A DNA stretch of 64,000 bases from Glandiceps talaboti (taxonomy: Eukaryota > Hemichordata > Enteropneusta > Spengelidae). Below, one piece after another: positions 47,901 through 62,340 of the stretch; the first letter of the stretch is position 1, and each line of letters opens with the position of its first letter. The stretch is from positions 13,008,501-13,072,500 of the forward strand of contig NC_135553.1 in the NCBI RefSeq assembly GCF_964340395.1, read 5' to 3'. The notes beneath the pieces were generated by a model, which saw only the letters and a program-made list of their open reading frames with translations, was not told where the DNA came from and searched no databases. The translations under genes were made by a program, and so were the position numbers.

Positions 47901-50855
47901 CAAGTGATGGGTACCCGACCTCTAAATTTGTATTGTCATGACTACAGCTCTTTTTACCATAATTGGAATGGTGATTCTATCTTTTAGGTTAATCATTATT
48001 GAACGTATAAAGGACACCACAAACTAAGACAGATGTAGCTTGTGTCTCTGAGAAAGACTGATAGGAAACTAATTAGCATATTAGATATATCTTCTCTATC
48101 TCCTAGCCGTAAGTTCACGATGCAACTATAGTGATATCGACCTCAAAGTTGTAGTCAATACTTGACACATGTTTATCTATTTAGCCCCAAGAAGTTACAG
48201 CAACGATCCAACTGGACGTGTTTATCATCTGTAAAACACGTCTGTATGGAGTTTTTTTTGCCGTTGTACATACAAGTAACCCAAATGTGCCTTACCTTTG
48301 AGACATTCATCTTATTACTGTACCAGACTAGTGGTCGTTTGTTCAACGACTTATCACCCATTCCCAATTTCTCTCAAATATTATCGTTTCAAATAACCAT
48401 CTTATGCTATTAAATACAGCAATGGTTTGGAAACGACGAATTCTAATTTATAATCAGAAGCATGTCGACTTGTTATCTGTTGAGTATTCAGCTTGAATAA
48501 AATCCATTCCTTGCAAATGCAATATTACTACCTTTGCAACAGTTGTATACAGATGCTCCTTATGAGAACGTCAATTTGTCAGTGGTGGACTATTAAGATT
48601 TTCTTTGAAGGTGCCTAAAAGGCGTCTCCTTTATCACACTATGAAACTGTCAGACGATGATACAATACAATAACACTAACGTTCACAGACATAAACAAAC
48701 TGGTAAGAACATGGCGTGAACGTACGTAGATCAGAGACGCCCAATTTTGTATCAATATATATCTGAGAGTGTAATAAGAAGATGATTTTTTGGCACCTAC
48801 ACTGGCCAGTTTTAAATGTCTACTACTGTAAAGACGACGTTTTGGTTTGTATACGAAATTTGTAGTCAACTAGTGCAAGTGTTGTTAAACATCTGTTTAG
48901 TCTCTTTACTCACGAAGTTGGTGAAAATCGACTAATGTTCAAGTTTTACGGACAAAGTTCACACTGTGTTATCATAATAGCATAGCAGTAACAATTTAAA
49001 TATTTAGTGAATTACCTTTTTAGTGTTGCTTCCAATGCCTTTACTAAAAACGACAATAATCTTCAATAACATAGTCATCATTACACGAGACAGATTAATA
49101 TCAAGGAAGCTGTTGTGGCTCTATGATCTGAGTGAAACTCGACAAGGACAATATACTTTAGTAGAAATACGCCACGATCTCCGAAACTATAAAATGATGT
49201 TTATTTTCGTCGAGGTTTCATTAATATTAATATAACACTTCAAAAATAGCCTAAATCAGATGATGTAATTAATTTTTGGAAATTTCTGATTATCAAATTA
49301 ATAAAAATTGATACTTGTTGTATCGTTGCTTCCGGGACAGTTATATAGTTTATCAATTTCGATATTAGATTATTTCCGGGGACATTAATACCATTAATTA
49401 TATATATTATATGATATCAATCATATTCTGTCATTTTCTCCTCTAATTATTTCATAAAGTTCATTGTTATAATCTTGATTTATGATTTCCTTCGTGGTAT
49501 TGTTTGATTTTTTTATATTGGCCATTTCTTTTAATTTGTGTTGTATTTAATGTCCACCAAATTTGATTGCCCATTTGGCATGACGAAATTCATTTCATTA
49601 GATTTTATCGAACCATAAATATTACTTATTTATACAAGCATACAAGCATAACAAAACACATGTACAGTATGTTCCACAGGTACGAGTCCATCGTTTTTTA
49701 TCACACAGCATAGTGTTTATTCCGATATGCAAATATAGACGTGAGAAGGAACGACAAGTTACCATCGTATACTAGCATATTTTTTTCAAAGGTCATTTTA
49801 TGAATTTTCGAAAAAGGTAAAGATATAGCTTAGAAAGCACTAGCAATCTCTTTCATAGTTAGTTCTTTCTTTTTATAATTATATGACATATTTTCATTAT
49901 TTGTTCAATATCTGTTCTTCCTGAAATGTTTGCTTTAGACGTTGTGAAAGTTGTGAAATTATAAAGTGCTCACCTTACATTACCAGTGGTAACCTTACAT
50001 TACAGTACAGCAAAAACAGATTTGTTTAGGTCTGGGGTGTTCTACAAAGTTGAATAACACTCGTTGTATGAGTATAGTATTGCATGCATTGCAACAAACT
50101 ACTGTTATTTTGGAGAGAAAGACGATAAATCCTTTGATGGCAAACTTTGTTCAGTTTGCTTTATGCTTAAAGGGAATATACAATAGAACCCCATAGTTTG
50201 ATTAAATTTATGAATGTAAAAAGGAAAATATAATTATATTTTATTGGCTAGATATGAAAGATGAACATAAAAGAATAAGTAAACTGAACTATGTTTGGGA
50301 TATTGCATAGACGTTGAACAAGTAATAACTAACATTTAAACATTTAATAATTAAGTCGAAAAGATCTGAGATCGTATGTTTCAATATGTCAAATACGTGA
50401 TGTTGACGTTTATGATGTTAGTCGGCAATGCCATTGAGATCGATTATTAAATAACTGTTTATGCAGCTAGCATATGTTGCCTTAGATGAATGATTTAGCT
50501 GACGTCATCATAGTTCTGACAACACTAAAAGAAGCCATCAAGGTATTGATGGCATTACATTCCACAACGCTGGTGATGTAGTCCTATAACCCATAAGCCT
50601 ATATAAGGCATTGCCATGGTGGGCTTCACCAAGTCCCCAATTCATTGCATACTCAACATTATGAATTAATATCGGAGTTAAGATAATAGTTTTATGGGTA
50701 ATATGGAACTTCTACATATACCCAACCAATGTCACTTTTCAAATTGAATCTGTTTTTCTTTGCAAGGTGAATTTTTAAGGATGATTATTAACAATGGTAC
50801 TGTATCTTGGCGAGGTCAAATACATTTCAACCGTACTGAATTAGCATTTTTCGTA

Positions 50856-50972
50856 GGTGAGTATCAATCTGCTAAGACAGTGCTCTATACCGAAGTGGCA
50901 GAGCGTTGTCTGACGATCGCACTATGCGTGAAACTCCGAGTTACAACCAAAAAAGAGTTCCAGTACTACCAA
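50856..50972 (+). repeat. partial copy of the 16.1-kb foldback family
   Basis: 50856-50905 is the reverse complement of 16261-16310, and 50905-50972 matches the right arm 16183-16252. The opposite arm and loop are absent. A short TA stretch follows, as at 16.1 kb. Confidence 0.85.
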
Positions 50973-51528
50973 AACTATATATATATTAATGGTATATTTT
51001 TCTTTACATTTGTTTGGTTTTCTTTAGTATATCCTATTTGCTTCTTTTTTTTCTTTTTTATCTAAATTTCTCCTATGAGAAGTCATAAATGAATGGCCAC
51101 ATCAAGGGGTATAACACACCATTGGAACTCGGTTATTTAATTGACTAACAAAAATATTATATAATACACTTATTGCAAACGTCTATTACGTCTAGGGCTG
51201 ATATGAAAATAGTTGCTACATAACAGAATGAGGGGTAATATGACGTCTACGAGAGCCTGCATAAGCCCAGACAGTAAGTGTTTTATAACACATCACATTC
51301 CCAGCACGTACTCGCTCCAGAATGAAAGGAAATCACAATGTTAAGTCTCCTGCTACTGTAATAGTGCCCTAGGAAAAATATAAAACGAATAATGCACTCG
51401 GTATCCAAACTGAGGTCACTACTGGGTACTAGTCCATACCTCGTGACATAGACTAAGCAATGTGGAAAATATTGCTTACGTTTAGTTTTTGTGTGAATCC
51501 CAAATTATGATTGTGAGGAATTATTTCA

Positions 51529-51590
51529 TAGCTCAGTATGTAGAGACAGTTGCCTTTGAATTGCAGACTCATGTTCAATAAATGAAAGGG
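51529..51590 (+). repeat. possible tRNA-derived SINE fragment
   Basis: TAGCTCAGTATGTAGAGACA then GTTGCCTTTGAATTGCAGAC resembles the 5' half of a tRNA, with an A-box-like TAGCTCAGTATG. The B-box position (ATGTTCAATA) is degraded. It is not a functional tRNA. Confidence 0.3.
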
Positions 51591-54500
51591 TATATGCAAG
51601 TGATGCCAAAATACCTGTGACTTCATTAATTGCGAAAGACTGCCCTAACTAATATTTTTTTGTAAATAATGGCACTCAATGTTTTCACTTTACACATATT
51701 GGTTACGTTAGATACAGTATTTACGTATCGTTATTTTGTGGATTATATGTTATGAAATATTGAAAGCGATCATGTATTGTCTCCCAACCATCTGTTCCTT
51801 GCATATATTACACGTTTTCCGTGAGGTACTTCATTGAGCACATAAATTTGCACAATTATGTGTCCAGAAATATAACATCGTCTGACATAAAAAAATTCGT
51901 GTTAAATATTCAAATAAACACCTTTTAAATTTCTTTGAAATGTTTTTGTTGGCAATTAGTTTTGAAATTGTTTTGTGTGTATTGCCACTACGAAATCGAC
52001 TTTGTCATTTAGTGCCATGTAAATTTCCTTTCCAAATGCATACATTTCCCAAAATAAAATAAATTCTACTAACAGATTAAGAATTGTTTAGTATATTTTC
52101 TACTCATGTAATGTGTCACTGAGACAATAAGCTGTATTTTAGTATATTATGTACTAGTAAAACATACGAAGGTGCGTTTTCGTAAGCGTTATTCAGTACA
52201 ACAGTAATGCTAAAATTAAACAGTAAATATTTTCAAGGCATCCAGCTGTATATAAAACAAACAGTTGACGTTTATTTTGAATATTACATGCACCACAATG
52301 ACTGTGCTCTAGACCTGTGCCCTCTGTATTAACATTATTCCATCAATCTTTCCTTTGCAATTGTTCCTAGATCATTTAAAAAGCTGGGAATCATTAATCA
52401 TCTAATCAATCCACCATCTGGACTCTGCAAATTACGTATGAATTCAGGTGATGAGATTTTGGTTTCATTACATTTAAAATAATGATCAATTTAAAATATC
52501 GTTATCTGTTGTAATTAGTAATAATCATTTTTTATATAAGCATTTTCCCCAAATCCACTGTTTGGTAAAGATAGGAAAGGCGTTTCAAGAATTACAGTTA
52601 TTAATCGTTAGTATGGTTCCACTTCGTATGTCACATATAATTTACGTTTATGAAAGTACAGGCGCAGGGAACACTGCAAGCACTTGTGTAAATACCCCAA
52701 GTACGCCACACTTACACTCGTCTGTCTTGGGGTTCTGTCATATTAACCAATCCTCTTGCACAAGCGCCAATATTGAAACATCATAGTAGTAGTATCAGCT
52801 TTCAAAATTTATCACTCGAAACAACACAATTACGTAATGCAACTGTTCGATAACATACAACTAAAATAAAGACAATATGGGTGCACTTAATAAATCCACC
52901 AAACTTCATTCAAAATGAATGATGAATAGGATAAGATACAAGCTATAGAATACTGATGGTGTAATAGTATATTCAGTCAATCTATTTGTAAGGTTATAAA
53001 ATCACTTTCATAAAAAAGATGGCATGTTTACGAAACCAATCAAATTGTACAACTTAATTACTCGTACTTTTTAGTAAAGCTCTAGCTCTATAAAACTCTG
53101 GATACAGAATTCATGTAATGTTGCAGTAATCAAAAGTTTATATGATAAAATCCTAAAATGTGTACCACTCTTCATTTCGTTCCATTGTTCAGAACAAATC
53201 GGTTTGTTTTCCAATAATTATGAGACTTGTTTATGATTAATTCCAGGGAACAGGATGTGGCTGTAGAACAATCAAAGTCCTTAAACGTGCCAGTGAAACT
53301 AAATGGTACACCACTTCAATAGTATACATGCTGTTATACACGTGCTGCCATCCCAAAGCTTTGTTTTTGATTTCACACCTGTTTTTCGGCAAAGAGTTCA
53401 CAAAGCACTTCAATATAACTTGGTTTGTTTTGAACTCAGCATCTTTGTATTATTAGACATAGTCATCCAACACTACAGCATCAAGCGATGTGTGAGAAAT
53501 TGAGTTTCAATATTCATGGCAATTGACAATGATGATGGGTATGTATAAAGGGGATTACAGGGGTTATCTAATGGTGCTTATTGGTGATGCAACAAATTCA
53601 TAAAACATACCCAAAACCTTTTCTGTGCAGTATAACTCTGTCATAGCCCGTGTGTCTGCCACTTTAATGGGTTTAATAGGACACTTTGTAGGTCATGATT
53701 TATTTTGTGATCGGTTTCTCTTCGTACAAAAATTAACATAAAAGACATTTACCCATACCCCAAAAAACATTTTTTTTTTTCAAATCCATTAAACCTGTAA
53801 GACAGGCAGACTATCAGATTTAATGCTAATAGTGGGACTTGGTTTGATTTGAAAGTTTGTTAACGAAATGACATTATTTCAAAATCATCCCTTTTGACGA
53901 GGAAACAAATTCTTCTGTTTAACGTGGGTATTTAATGGTTGCGTTGTTTGAGTAAGCTGTTCATTCTGAAAACAAACACACAATCTACAAATATGCATAG
54001 ACAACAAATGGTACTCAATAATGACATATGTAAATACCGCTTAGCGCAATAATATATATTCGTTAAAATTATATTTCCTAATATTTTTTTCCAAACCTGA
54101 ACTCTTTAAAATGTCTATATACCCATATGTGTGCTGTTTGTATCAGAACTTGTATTATTACAGCTTATATTGACGACAAATCCAAACAGCGATGTTATTG
54201 CAGCCGAATAAAGCTAAATGCATGGATCTTGTAAATGTGGTTAGCATTGCATAAAATTCCAGCTTTTAAATCTATTCATGGTTAAATCTTCCCAGGGGAC
54301 TATAGCAGGACTATAACGTGTTTTTCATCTCGTCCTGACCACATGGAATAGCCAGGTGGATCATGACTGTGTTACAGTTATGATAAAGGTGGATACATTA
54401 TACCTTTCGTATAGTGTTGCCATACTTTTCACATACAAAGCTGGTCCGTCGTCAGGTTTCTACTTAAGTTCTGTCATGGTTGAATTTCATCGTATTTAGG

Positions 54501-54916
54501 TATAGATGGAAACAACCTGACTTTAGATGAAATGTTTGGCATAATTTATAAAACATCATCGATGGGAATATTGAGTTTTATGATAAAATTAATATGCCAC
54601 ATATGTTTATGGCGACACAGTATACAGGGATTACTGTTATTATCGTCATGGCGATACCTATGCACACTACAGGAATTCGATCACATTTCATGTCACAGAT
54701 TATTTCGCTATATATTAATTTCAGTGTCGATGTTGACAGTTAGACACCAGAAACAATGATATATTGATTATATGGCATAGCATTTAGACACAATTGTACG
54801 CTGACGTGGTGACTCTGCAATGCCATGCCATTGTACTTGTCATAATTCTGATATTGAAAACATTGACTCTATGCCAATAAACTTAATGGATTGAAAATAT
54901 AATTATAACGAACGTC

Positions 54917-54917
<1 letters not shown>

Positions 54918-54947
<30 letters not shown>

Positions 54948-54970
54948 TGTATGTATGTATGTATGTATGT
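54918..54970. repeat. (ATGT)n microsatellite
   Basis: About 13 ATGT units; a second, shorter array lies at 55158-55195. Confidence 0.95.
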
Positions 54971-55157
54971 TTGTAGAAAAAATGCAAAAAGGAGGAGTGA
55001 GACAAAGTTAGTTAATACCTGACTATATCTGAATGTTATGGAATAGAACGACAACCGCGCGAGATTGACGGTTATATAAAATGTTCTAACATTCACACGC
55101 ACCAAAAAGAACCCTATATGACACGCCTGGAATATAGAATAAGCGTAGTTAGACAGG

Positions 55158-55188
<31 letters not shown>

Positions 55189-55492
55189 TGTATGTCGTGA
55201 AAGGAAACCTTTTAAATCAGATTTTATCACACAGCTGTTCCACATTAAAACATATTCTGGAGACATTTTGTCCATTTTATCACTTTAATACTCGCTGTCC
55301 TTTATAGGCTTCCTAACGTGTTTCGTCTGGTATTTTCAACGTGTTGCATGACCTAAGCAGACATCAGTCATACCACCGTGTCAACAAATAGGGCTGTTAA
55401 TAGATGCCCCAGTTATGTTAATTATATAATTAGGTGACACTGGCCTGTATTATCATTAATACATTGATGTAAACGTTGAATTTTGACAACAA

Positions 55493-55628
<136 letters not shown>

Positions 55629-57130
55629 AACATGTAGTCCCCACGCCACTGATATAATTAATCGCACGAAAGACAAGGCATGACTGATTATATGTTGTAT
55701 ATATGTTGCAGAAAGTAGTTGAAAAATGGCACAATTAAGGATATACACGATAGCAAACCAAGGAATTGAAAACGTAGACGATATATCTCCATAACTTGTG
55801 ATTTGTGACACGCTTAGTGGCTAGATTTTACACGTGATATGAATCTAACACTGCAGTGGAAAAGGTCAAAGTGTGTCGTAGTACTGAAAGATGTTGGAGA
55901 TATAAGATTATGAGATGTGGGATTACCAACTCTTTTAATGAACCAACATAACAAAGGTTGAAAACGTCACAAATGTCTGATAATGAATCACTCGATCTCT
56001 ATAAGTAAAACAATGATAATTCATGAACGAAACAAGTCGAACATAGAAACTGCATTGACAACTGGCGTAGACATCATAGAGCAATGTATCGTGTTGAACA
56101 CAGAGTCAACTTTCAAAAGAACCCCACATGTCATTCGAAATATACGTGCCTAATTCAAAAAGTTTGCTTAATACCAATTTGTGGACTCTCGAAAATCAGT
56201 ATTGAATTTTTAAATGATGCTTAACGTCTCAACCGCTCAATTCATAAGTATTCAAACTTGCATTGTGTATTAGAGAAATGCTTTGGTCATGAATGGTATA
56301 GCAGTACTAATGTTTCCCTTGGCAAACAATCGATCTGTCGGTTGATCGTCCAATCAATATGCATTTGACAGTGAACCAGTGACCTGTCAAACAATATGAT
56401 TGAAGAAACGTTTTACCGTGGTAGCAAGGGCTTGTGCAAACCATTTTCTATGAAATCAATATGTCATTACTATATAAATCCAAGTGGCTCATAGCAGATT
56501 TTGTAAGATTTACAGTTACACACAAGTCGCTTTAGATTTTTAGTTAATTTGTGTTAGTTGCATAAGCTACTTTCATCATTGGTGCACGTTGTAGAGAAAA
56601 TACAACAAACTTTCTACATGAAATGGTTCAATTAATGGTAAATGTGTTGCATTAGCTTTACGTCCGTGTATAAACAATCGAAAATAGCCTAGGGTACGTA
56701 GACACAACTCCAATTACTAGTGTGGGTATTGATGGGATATTTTCACTACACGATTAAACATAATATAACATGCCTGAGCAAGTTAAAGATGCAGATGGCC
56801 ATGGGTTATTGACAAGTACATTTTCTTTTATTGTCAATTGAAGTGAAAGGTTGTAGATACAACAACAAAGTATTTTTGAATTTGTCAAGCTTTGAAATGT
56901 TTGAATATGTAGATCATGTTATTGTATGTCTATATTTTATCACGTGAACTCGAAAAAGGGCATTTGACAAGCATTGCTAATAGTACTCCTGCATCCTTAA
57001 GTCGAAAGAAACTTCCCTTAACAAATGTGTGCGTGTAACAGATACCGACGCTATCAGAGCTATAGAACCATATATATCGCCCATACAGTGATATCACCTA
57101 CATCATTAAGTGGCATAGGTTATATTTTCA

Positions 57131-57199
57131 AAGCTATGTTAATAGTATATGACGTTGTAAATTAACTATGCTAATAGTCTATGACGTTGTAACTTAATG
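57131..57199. repeat. two-copy 35-bp tandem duplication
   Basis: CTATGTTAATAGTATATGAC then GTTGTAAATTAA, followed by CTATGCTAATAGTCTATGAC then GTTGTAACTTAA. Confidence 0.8.
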
Positions 57200-60100
57200 C
57201 CATTATCTTACACATGTTATTGATACATTAGGCTTATCAGTTTATTAATATGGTGTGTATCTTGCTGAAGTTCAAAGGGATAGTGAGTAATTGAGTTCTT
57301 TAAACCTAATCTTGTCGCTGGATCCGTTGATTGATAAACTAGTCTATGGACTGACCCACTCACTGACCCTGTAAATAATTGATTGGTCCAGTGAATTGGC
57401 AAATTGGCTATTATCAATCAATTGAAAGGTAATGTTATCACTCCTTGTATAAACCAATCGAGAGGATAATTACTTCAAACCAACTCCGTCTGTAACCTAT
57501 TTAGAGGTGTGAAGCAAACCATACATATTTATTAAGGTCTATATTTGAAGGCAATATGATCGATTTTGCACGATTTGTATGTCACTATATTTAAATTAGC
57601 AAACGTTTTCAACGAAACAATTATTTTCACAATCCCCAGCTGACAGTATATTGATTGCATTAATGGTATTATGGTACCATGTACGCAAGTGTCGCCATTT
57701 GGATTGACTAATTTGGTCATTTCACCAGGATTCAGTAAAGGTGGTTTTGTCAGTAAAGGTGTTTTTGTTAAACTACTGGACCAGATATGAAAATATCCTG
57801 TATTAATTTTGCTTCATATAACATGTTTAAATAATGGTAACGATGAGATCTGAAGTATGGTAGTTAGTTTTAACCTTGAATTATCCGATAACGCAATGTT
57901 TGGGTACACCCATGAATTGTAGTTGACATAGGGATTATGGTGAAAACACTGATGCATAAAATCTATCAATGTTATATGGTATACCCACTTCAAGACATAA
58001 ATTAATTTAGATGTGTCATTTAGATTTATAACAGGGTCTCAAGCTGGCCCACACCCCTCCTAATAGTAAATCAAACATCACAAAATGTTGTCTCATGAAA
58101 GTTAGTTCTTGTTACCATGGAAATGATACTAGAATTGTAGGGTCGACCTTCTTGTTTTCAAATGACATTGTAATTGAAACTAATAGTAATAGTCAGCCAT
58201 TGTAGATATTAGAGTTGATTCATTTAAATATAATTTGAACCTCTATTTCTGAAACATTTCCATGGTAACTCTGGGTTCTTGTTCTTGATTAAGCTAAGAT
58301 TGGGTTGAAGGTGTCTTGAACAAGATAACACCAGACGTCTAGACGGTGAAAATAAAAAAGAGAGAAAAACTAGAGACATTGACAACCAGCAGTCACCGGG
58401 CATTACGACCATTAAATGCACGTCTCCATAATCCCCCCCCCCCCCAATATATTCAGACAGCCATATAATATTAAATCTATAGTCGTCGTACTATATTAAG
58501 ATTATATTATTACCGTGATTGTAGTGAACAATTGGAATGGTAATATATAACCACATTTCAATGAATACAACGCTATATAACTCTAATTTCATTTGACACA
58601 TGCGGATTTTATGGCCACTTTTTACTCGTGTGAAAACTACTTAAATATATAGTTAAGCACTGGCAAACTATACTAGTATAATGCTAATGTCGAAATCGAT
58701 GCATGCCTTCGATGGCATTACAATTATATTCTAGTGCCATTGGTACACTTCAAGTTGAAGATACTATAAGGGATTTCTTATCATTTTACTAATTCAAAAT
58801 TATGTCATGTATAATTACATATGTGAAATGATAACTTGCACTGGTGCAAATACAAGTGGTATGTACACTGCAGAGCAATACCGAAAACATTTTTTGCATA
58901 CCTGCATGTAAATTACATGTAAATAAGGTCCCGATCGGTCGTTGTACGTACGCGGAAGCTTTTGATAGCGCGGAATAAGTTTTTACTCTGGAAATTTATT
59001 TTCACATAAACATATGTAATAATAACATAATTCAATGACGCACGAGTTCCAATGTGGGTACTCATGGGGTATTTGCACTCGTGCTTGCAGTTTTTATCTA
59101 CTGCACTTTCACTGAAAGTACAACATTGACCCTGCATGAGCTGAAATGGGGAAGAGTATTCCCACGACAGTCATTACTCAAACCATTGATTACTCATTCG
59201 CTATATACCTTTAAAAAAACGTGTGAACTTTATAGCCTAAAAATACGTATAAAATGAGTTGGTTTATATATATATATATAAATGTACAAGATGAAAACAG
59301 ATGGTTTGGATAATCTCATCTTTGAAACGAGGTGCATTACAATATTGTATTTCAGCACATGCCGTGATAAAAACATGTACCAATGATTAATGAGATGTTT
59401 TAAAATATGCCTGCAAAATATGTATGGACCCCAAATGCTAAAATCATAAGATTTAAACAAAAATACATGCTGTATAGCAGTGTTATAGCAGTAATCGCTA
59501 CCACTACAACAATGTTATAGGTTAATTTTCTTTAATGATAACCTCTTTGTATTTTTCATGGGAAGGGGGTATACTATTTATGTGTAAAATGTAATGATTG
59601 TATACACATTTAATAGTGTCTGACCTTTTACTATATCTGTAACATAGCCCTGTTCTAAACGACCATTATGTGTTATTGCTAAGTGTCTGAGTGATTAACT
59701 GAATTTTGAATTGAATAACTGAATGATTTGTTTTAATTCAAGGTAACGAAGCTGAGTTATATGAGGTATAATTTTGATTACCAGTAATATTAGTTATATC
59801 ATATACATTTAAAAGAAACTAATCGAGCCTGTAAAATTGGAGTGCGCGCGGCATAGATGTGGTAGGACACTGTGGTTTATATTTAGGTTATATGTAAACA
59901 GTACTTCATGTGTTCGTACACAATGCATATTTTCGATGAGTAAATTACATGCAAGCAAATACTGGAATCGTCATTAGATATTGTGAAATATCCGAGGACG
60001 ATTTTCTTCTTCTTTTGCAATGGAATATGATACTACAATATTATATATATCAATAACTGATAAAACCTATGTCGACATGCTAATGAAGTTTTTAAATATA

Positions 60101-60251
60101 CACCCGTTTTAGCATAAGTACGGGTAGGGGTTCTCAGTATTAATATAACTATTGCAGAACTATAACTAACGTTTGCTAATATCTAGTATCCGAACAACAA
60201 TGGCCACCGTTTATAATGTCTTTAAACGGTGCAGACAGGTTTATTACAGTT

Positions 60252-60557
60252 AAGTGGCCATATGGATATCAGTGGAATATTCATTGTGAACAATATTAAA
60301 CCATATACACCACGTCCTTGTATTTGTTACTCAATAATAAAGTGCCAAACATTTAAACGTGTAAAATGTTTGTTATTGTATGTACAATAACAAACTTTTC
60401 AGAGACTGTCTGGCTTTTTTCCAAGTTATTGAGTTACAGACATGGTCTTGGTATGTTTTTTCACACTGTTTTTTTTTCAAGTAGGAAACATAGTAAAGTT
60501 GTTTTATGAAATAAAAGATTCCAAACTAAATACGAATTTGCTATCCATCTGGCCACA
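60252..60557. mobile_element. MITE family C, copy 2
   Basis: The ends AAGTGGCCATATGGAT and ATCCATCTGGCCAC are inverted repeats related to those at 44593-44936. Shared internal blocks include TTGTTATTGT...AATAACAAAC, GAGTTACA-A-ACA-GG and TTTTTCAAGTAG in the same order. More diverged than copy 1, no open frame. Confidence 0.7.
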
Positions 60558-62096
60558 TTAATACCAGTCTACAAAAATGCAGTTTAACAACACGTACACA
60601 CATTATGCCGCACTCGGTGACGTATTTATTAGCACAGGGTGTTACACAGTGTATGTTGTTATTGGAAGTGCTGTTTTGTAGTTGAATAAGCTTTAGGTTT
60701 GTGTATACTATATATAGGGATTTTTTAAAAGGTCCACTATTGGTACATTTTTATCTACATATTATATAGCAGCAAGTTTGAGATAATATAATTGTAAAAC
60801 ATCCACTAGTTATAGTCAATGTTCATAGTTATTTATAAAGTCACTGAATGGTTTTTGATACCTGGATCTTGCACTAAGCAAAATTATGCAATACTAGCGC
60901 TGTATACATTCCAGAGTTAGAATGATCATATAACACCTTCCCTTGGACGATGGCTTGTTATCTCTTTTTATTATATATGCAAGATATTATTCAGTTAAGA
61001 CATATAGTAAATGTTTTTAGTTATAAAGAGGCACAGAATCGTTAAATAAGTGAGTCCTGTCTACTTATCGTCTATACCGAGCAATGTTGGCGTTAACAAC
61101 CATTATATTCCACGTGGTGTATGACACTAAACGCAAATCAGCACACTCCACGATGTTGTTAATGTTTCAATGTATAGAAATTCAGTGATGCGATATAGCA
61201 GTGTACACTGCAATGTCGGCTTAGTGTGTGACAACAAAAGAAAGTCTGATTTTTCGGCAGATTACTTCATACAGAGAGGTAGTATTGCAAAATATAATAT
61301 GACAACCATTCGGCATGAAACATACGCATAAATTGAAAAACAGCATAGGTCTATTTTTTTTACTCAGTAGATTAAGTGTTGTATTTTGGATTGTCAATGA
61401 TAGTATAATGACCAACTTGTATGCGGGACAGGAGGTCTGCTTTTAATTAAAGAAACACATTATGTTTCTGATATGGCTCTTCTGAATTGAATTAAATTCC
61501 GCACTCGAAGTCACGTGGTGAGAAAAAAAATCATTAAGTCTGAATAGAACGAAACGCATGCTTTGACCTTTTGGGTACCTTGAAGTGATTTATATTGATG
61601 AAAAAAAAAAAACGTGCAGAGGATTCTATCTGGCATCGTTACAATCAAAGGTTTTGCATAAGTGAACGAGGAGACCCCATGTGTCACCAGCGATGAGTAG
61701 GGATCGTAAGGTTACACACACTGGAAGCGTGAGTCGGGGGTAATAGCCAAAGCTCATTTTTTCAAACTATGTGCAGTTAGATAAAACAAGAATAATAGAA
61801 TCTCAATGCTAGTCGACCGCAGGTGTCAAGTTGATTACTTTGAAGAAACCCCACGTTATTTAATACTAGCGACAATGTATACACTATATAGCATATCTGC
61901 CTAAAGCGTGTACAAATTCAAATAGTGTGGCGACATTTTTACCAGGTTTACAAAGAATAATTGCCACTTCAAAAAGTTTACTGCGGGGTATAAAACACCG
62001 TCCCCAATACCTGGCAATAATATGTATGCGTCATGCAGTATAATAAATGTACAGCCCTTCATCTACTAATAACATATTTATGTAATGTATATATTA

Positions 62097-62340
62097 TGAC
62101 ATGACATGACATGACATGACATGACATGATATGATATGATATAATATAACATGAAATGGTTATATGACAACACGAAACGGAAGGGTACAATACAATACAA
62201 TACAATACAATACAATACTGTTACAATATAATACGATATGATGCAATGCAATACAATGCAATATGATACGATACGATGCGACACAATACAACACTACACT
62301 ACACTACATAACACAACACGATGAAACACAACACAACACA
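62097..62340. repeat. compound pentanucleotide repeat (ACATG, ATACA, CAACA)
   Basis: (GACAT)n, then ATGAT/ATAAT variants, then (ACAAT)n, then degenerate TACGA and ACACA units. Serine/isoleucine/valine-rich minus frames across it are artefacts. Confidence 0.9.
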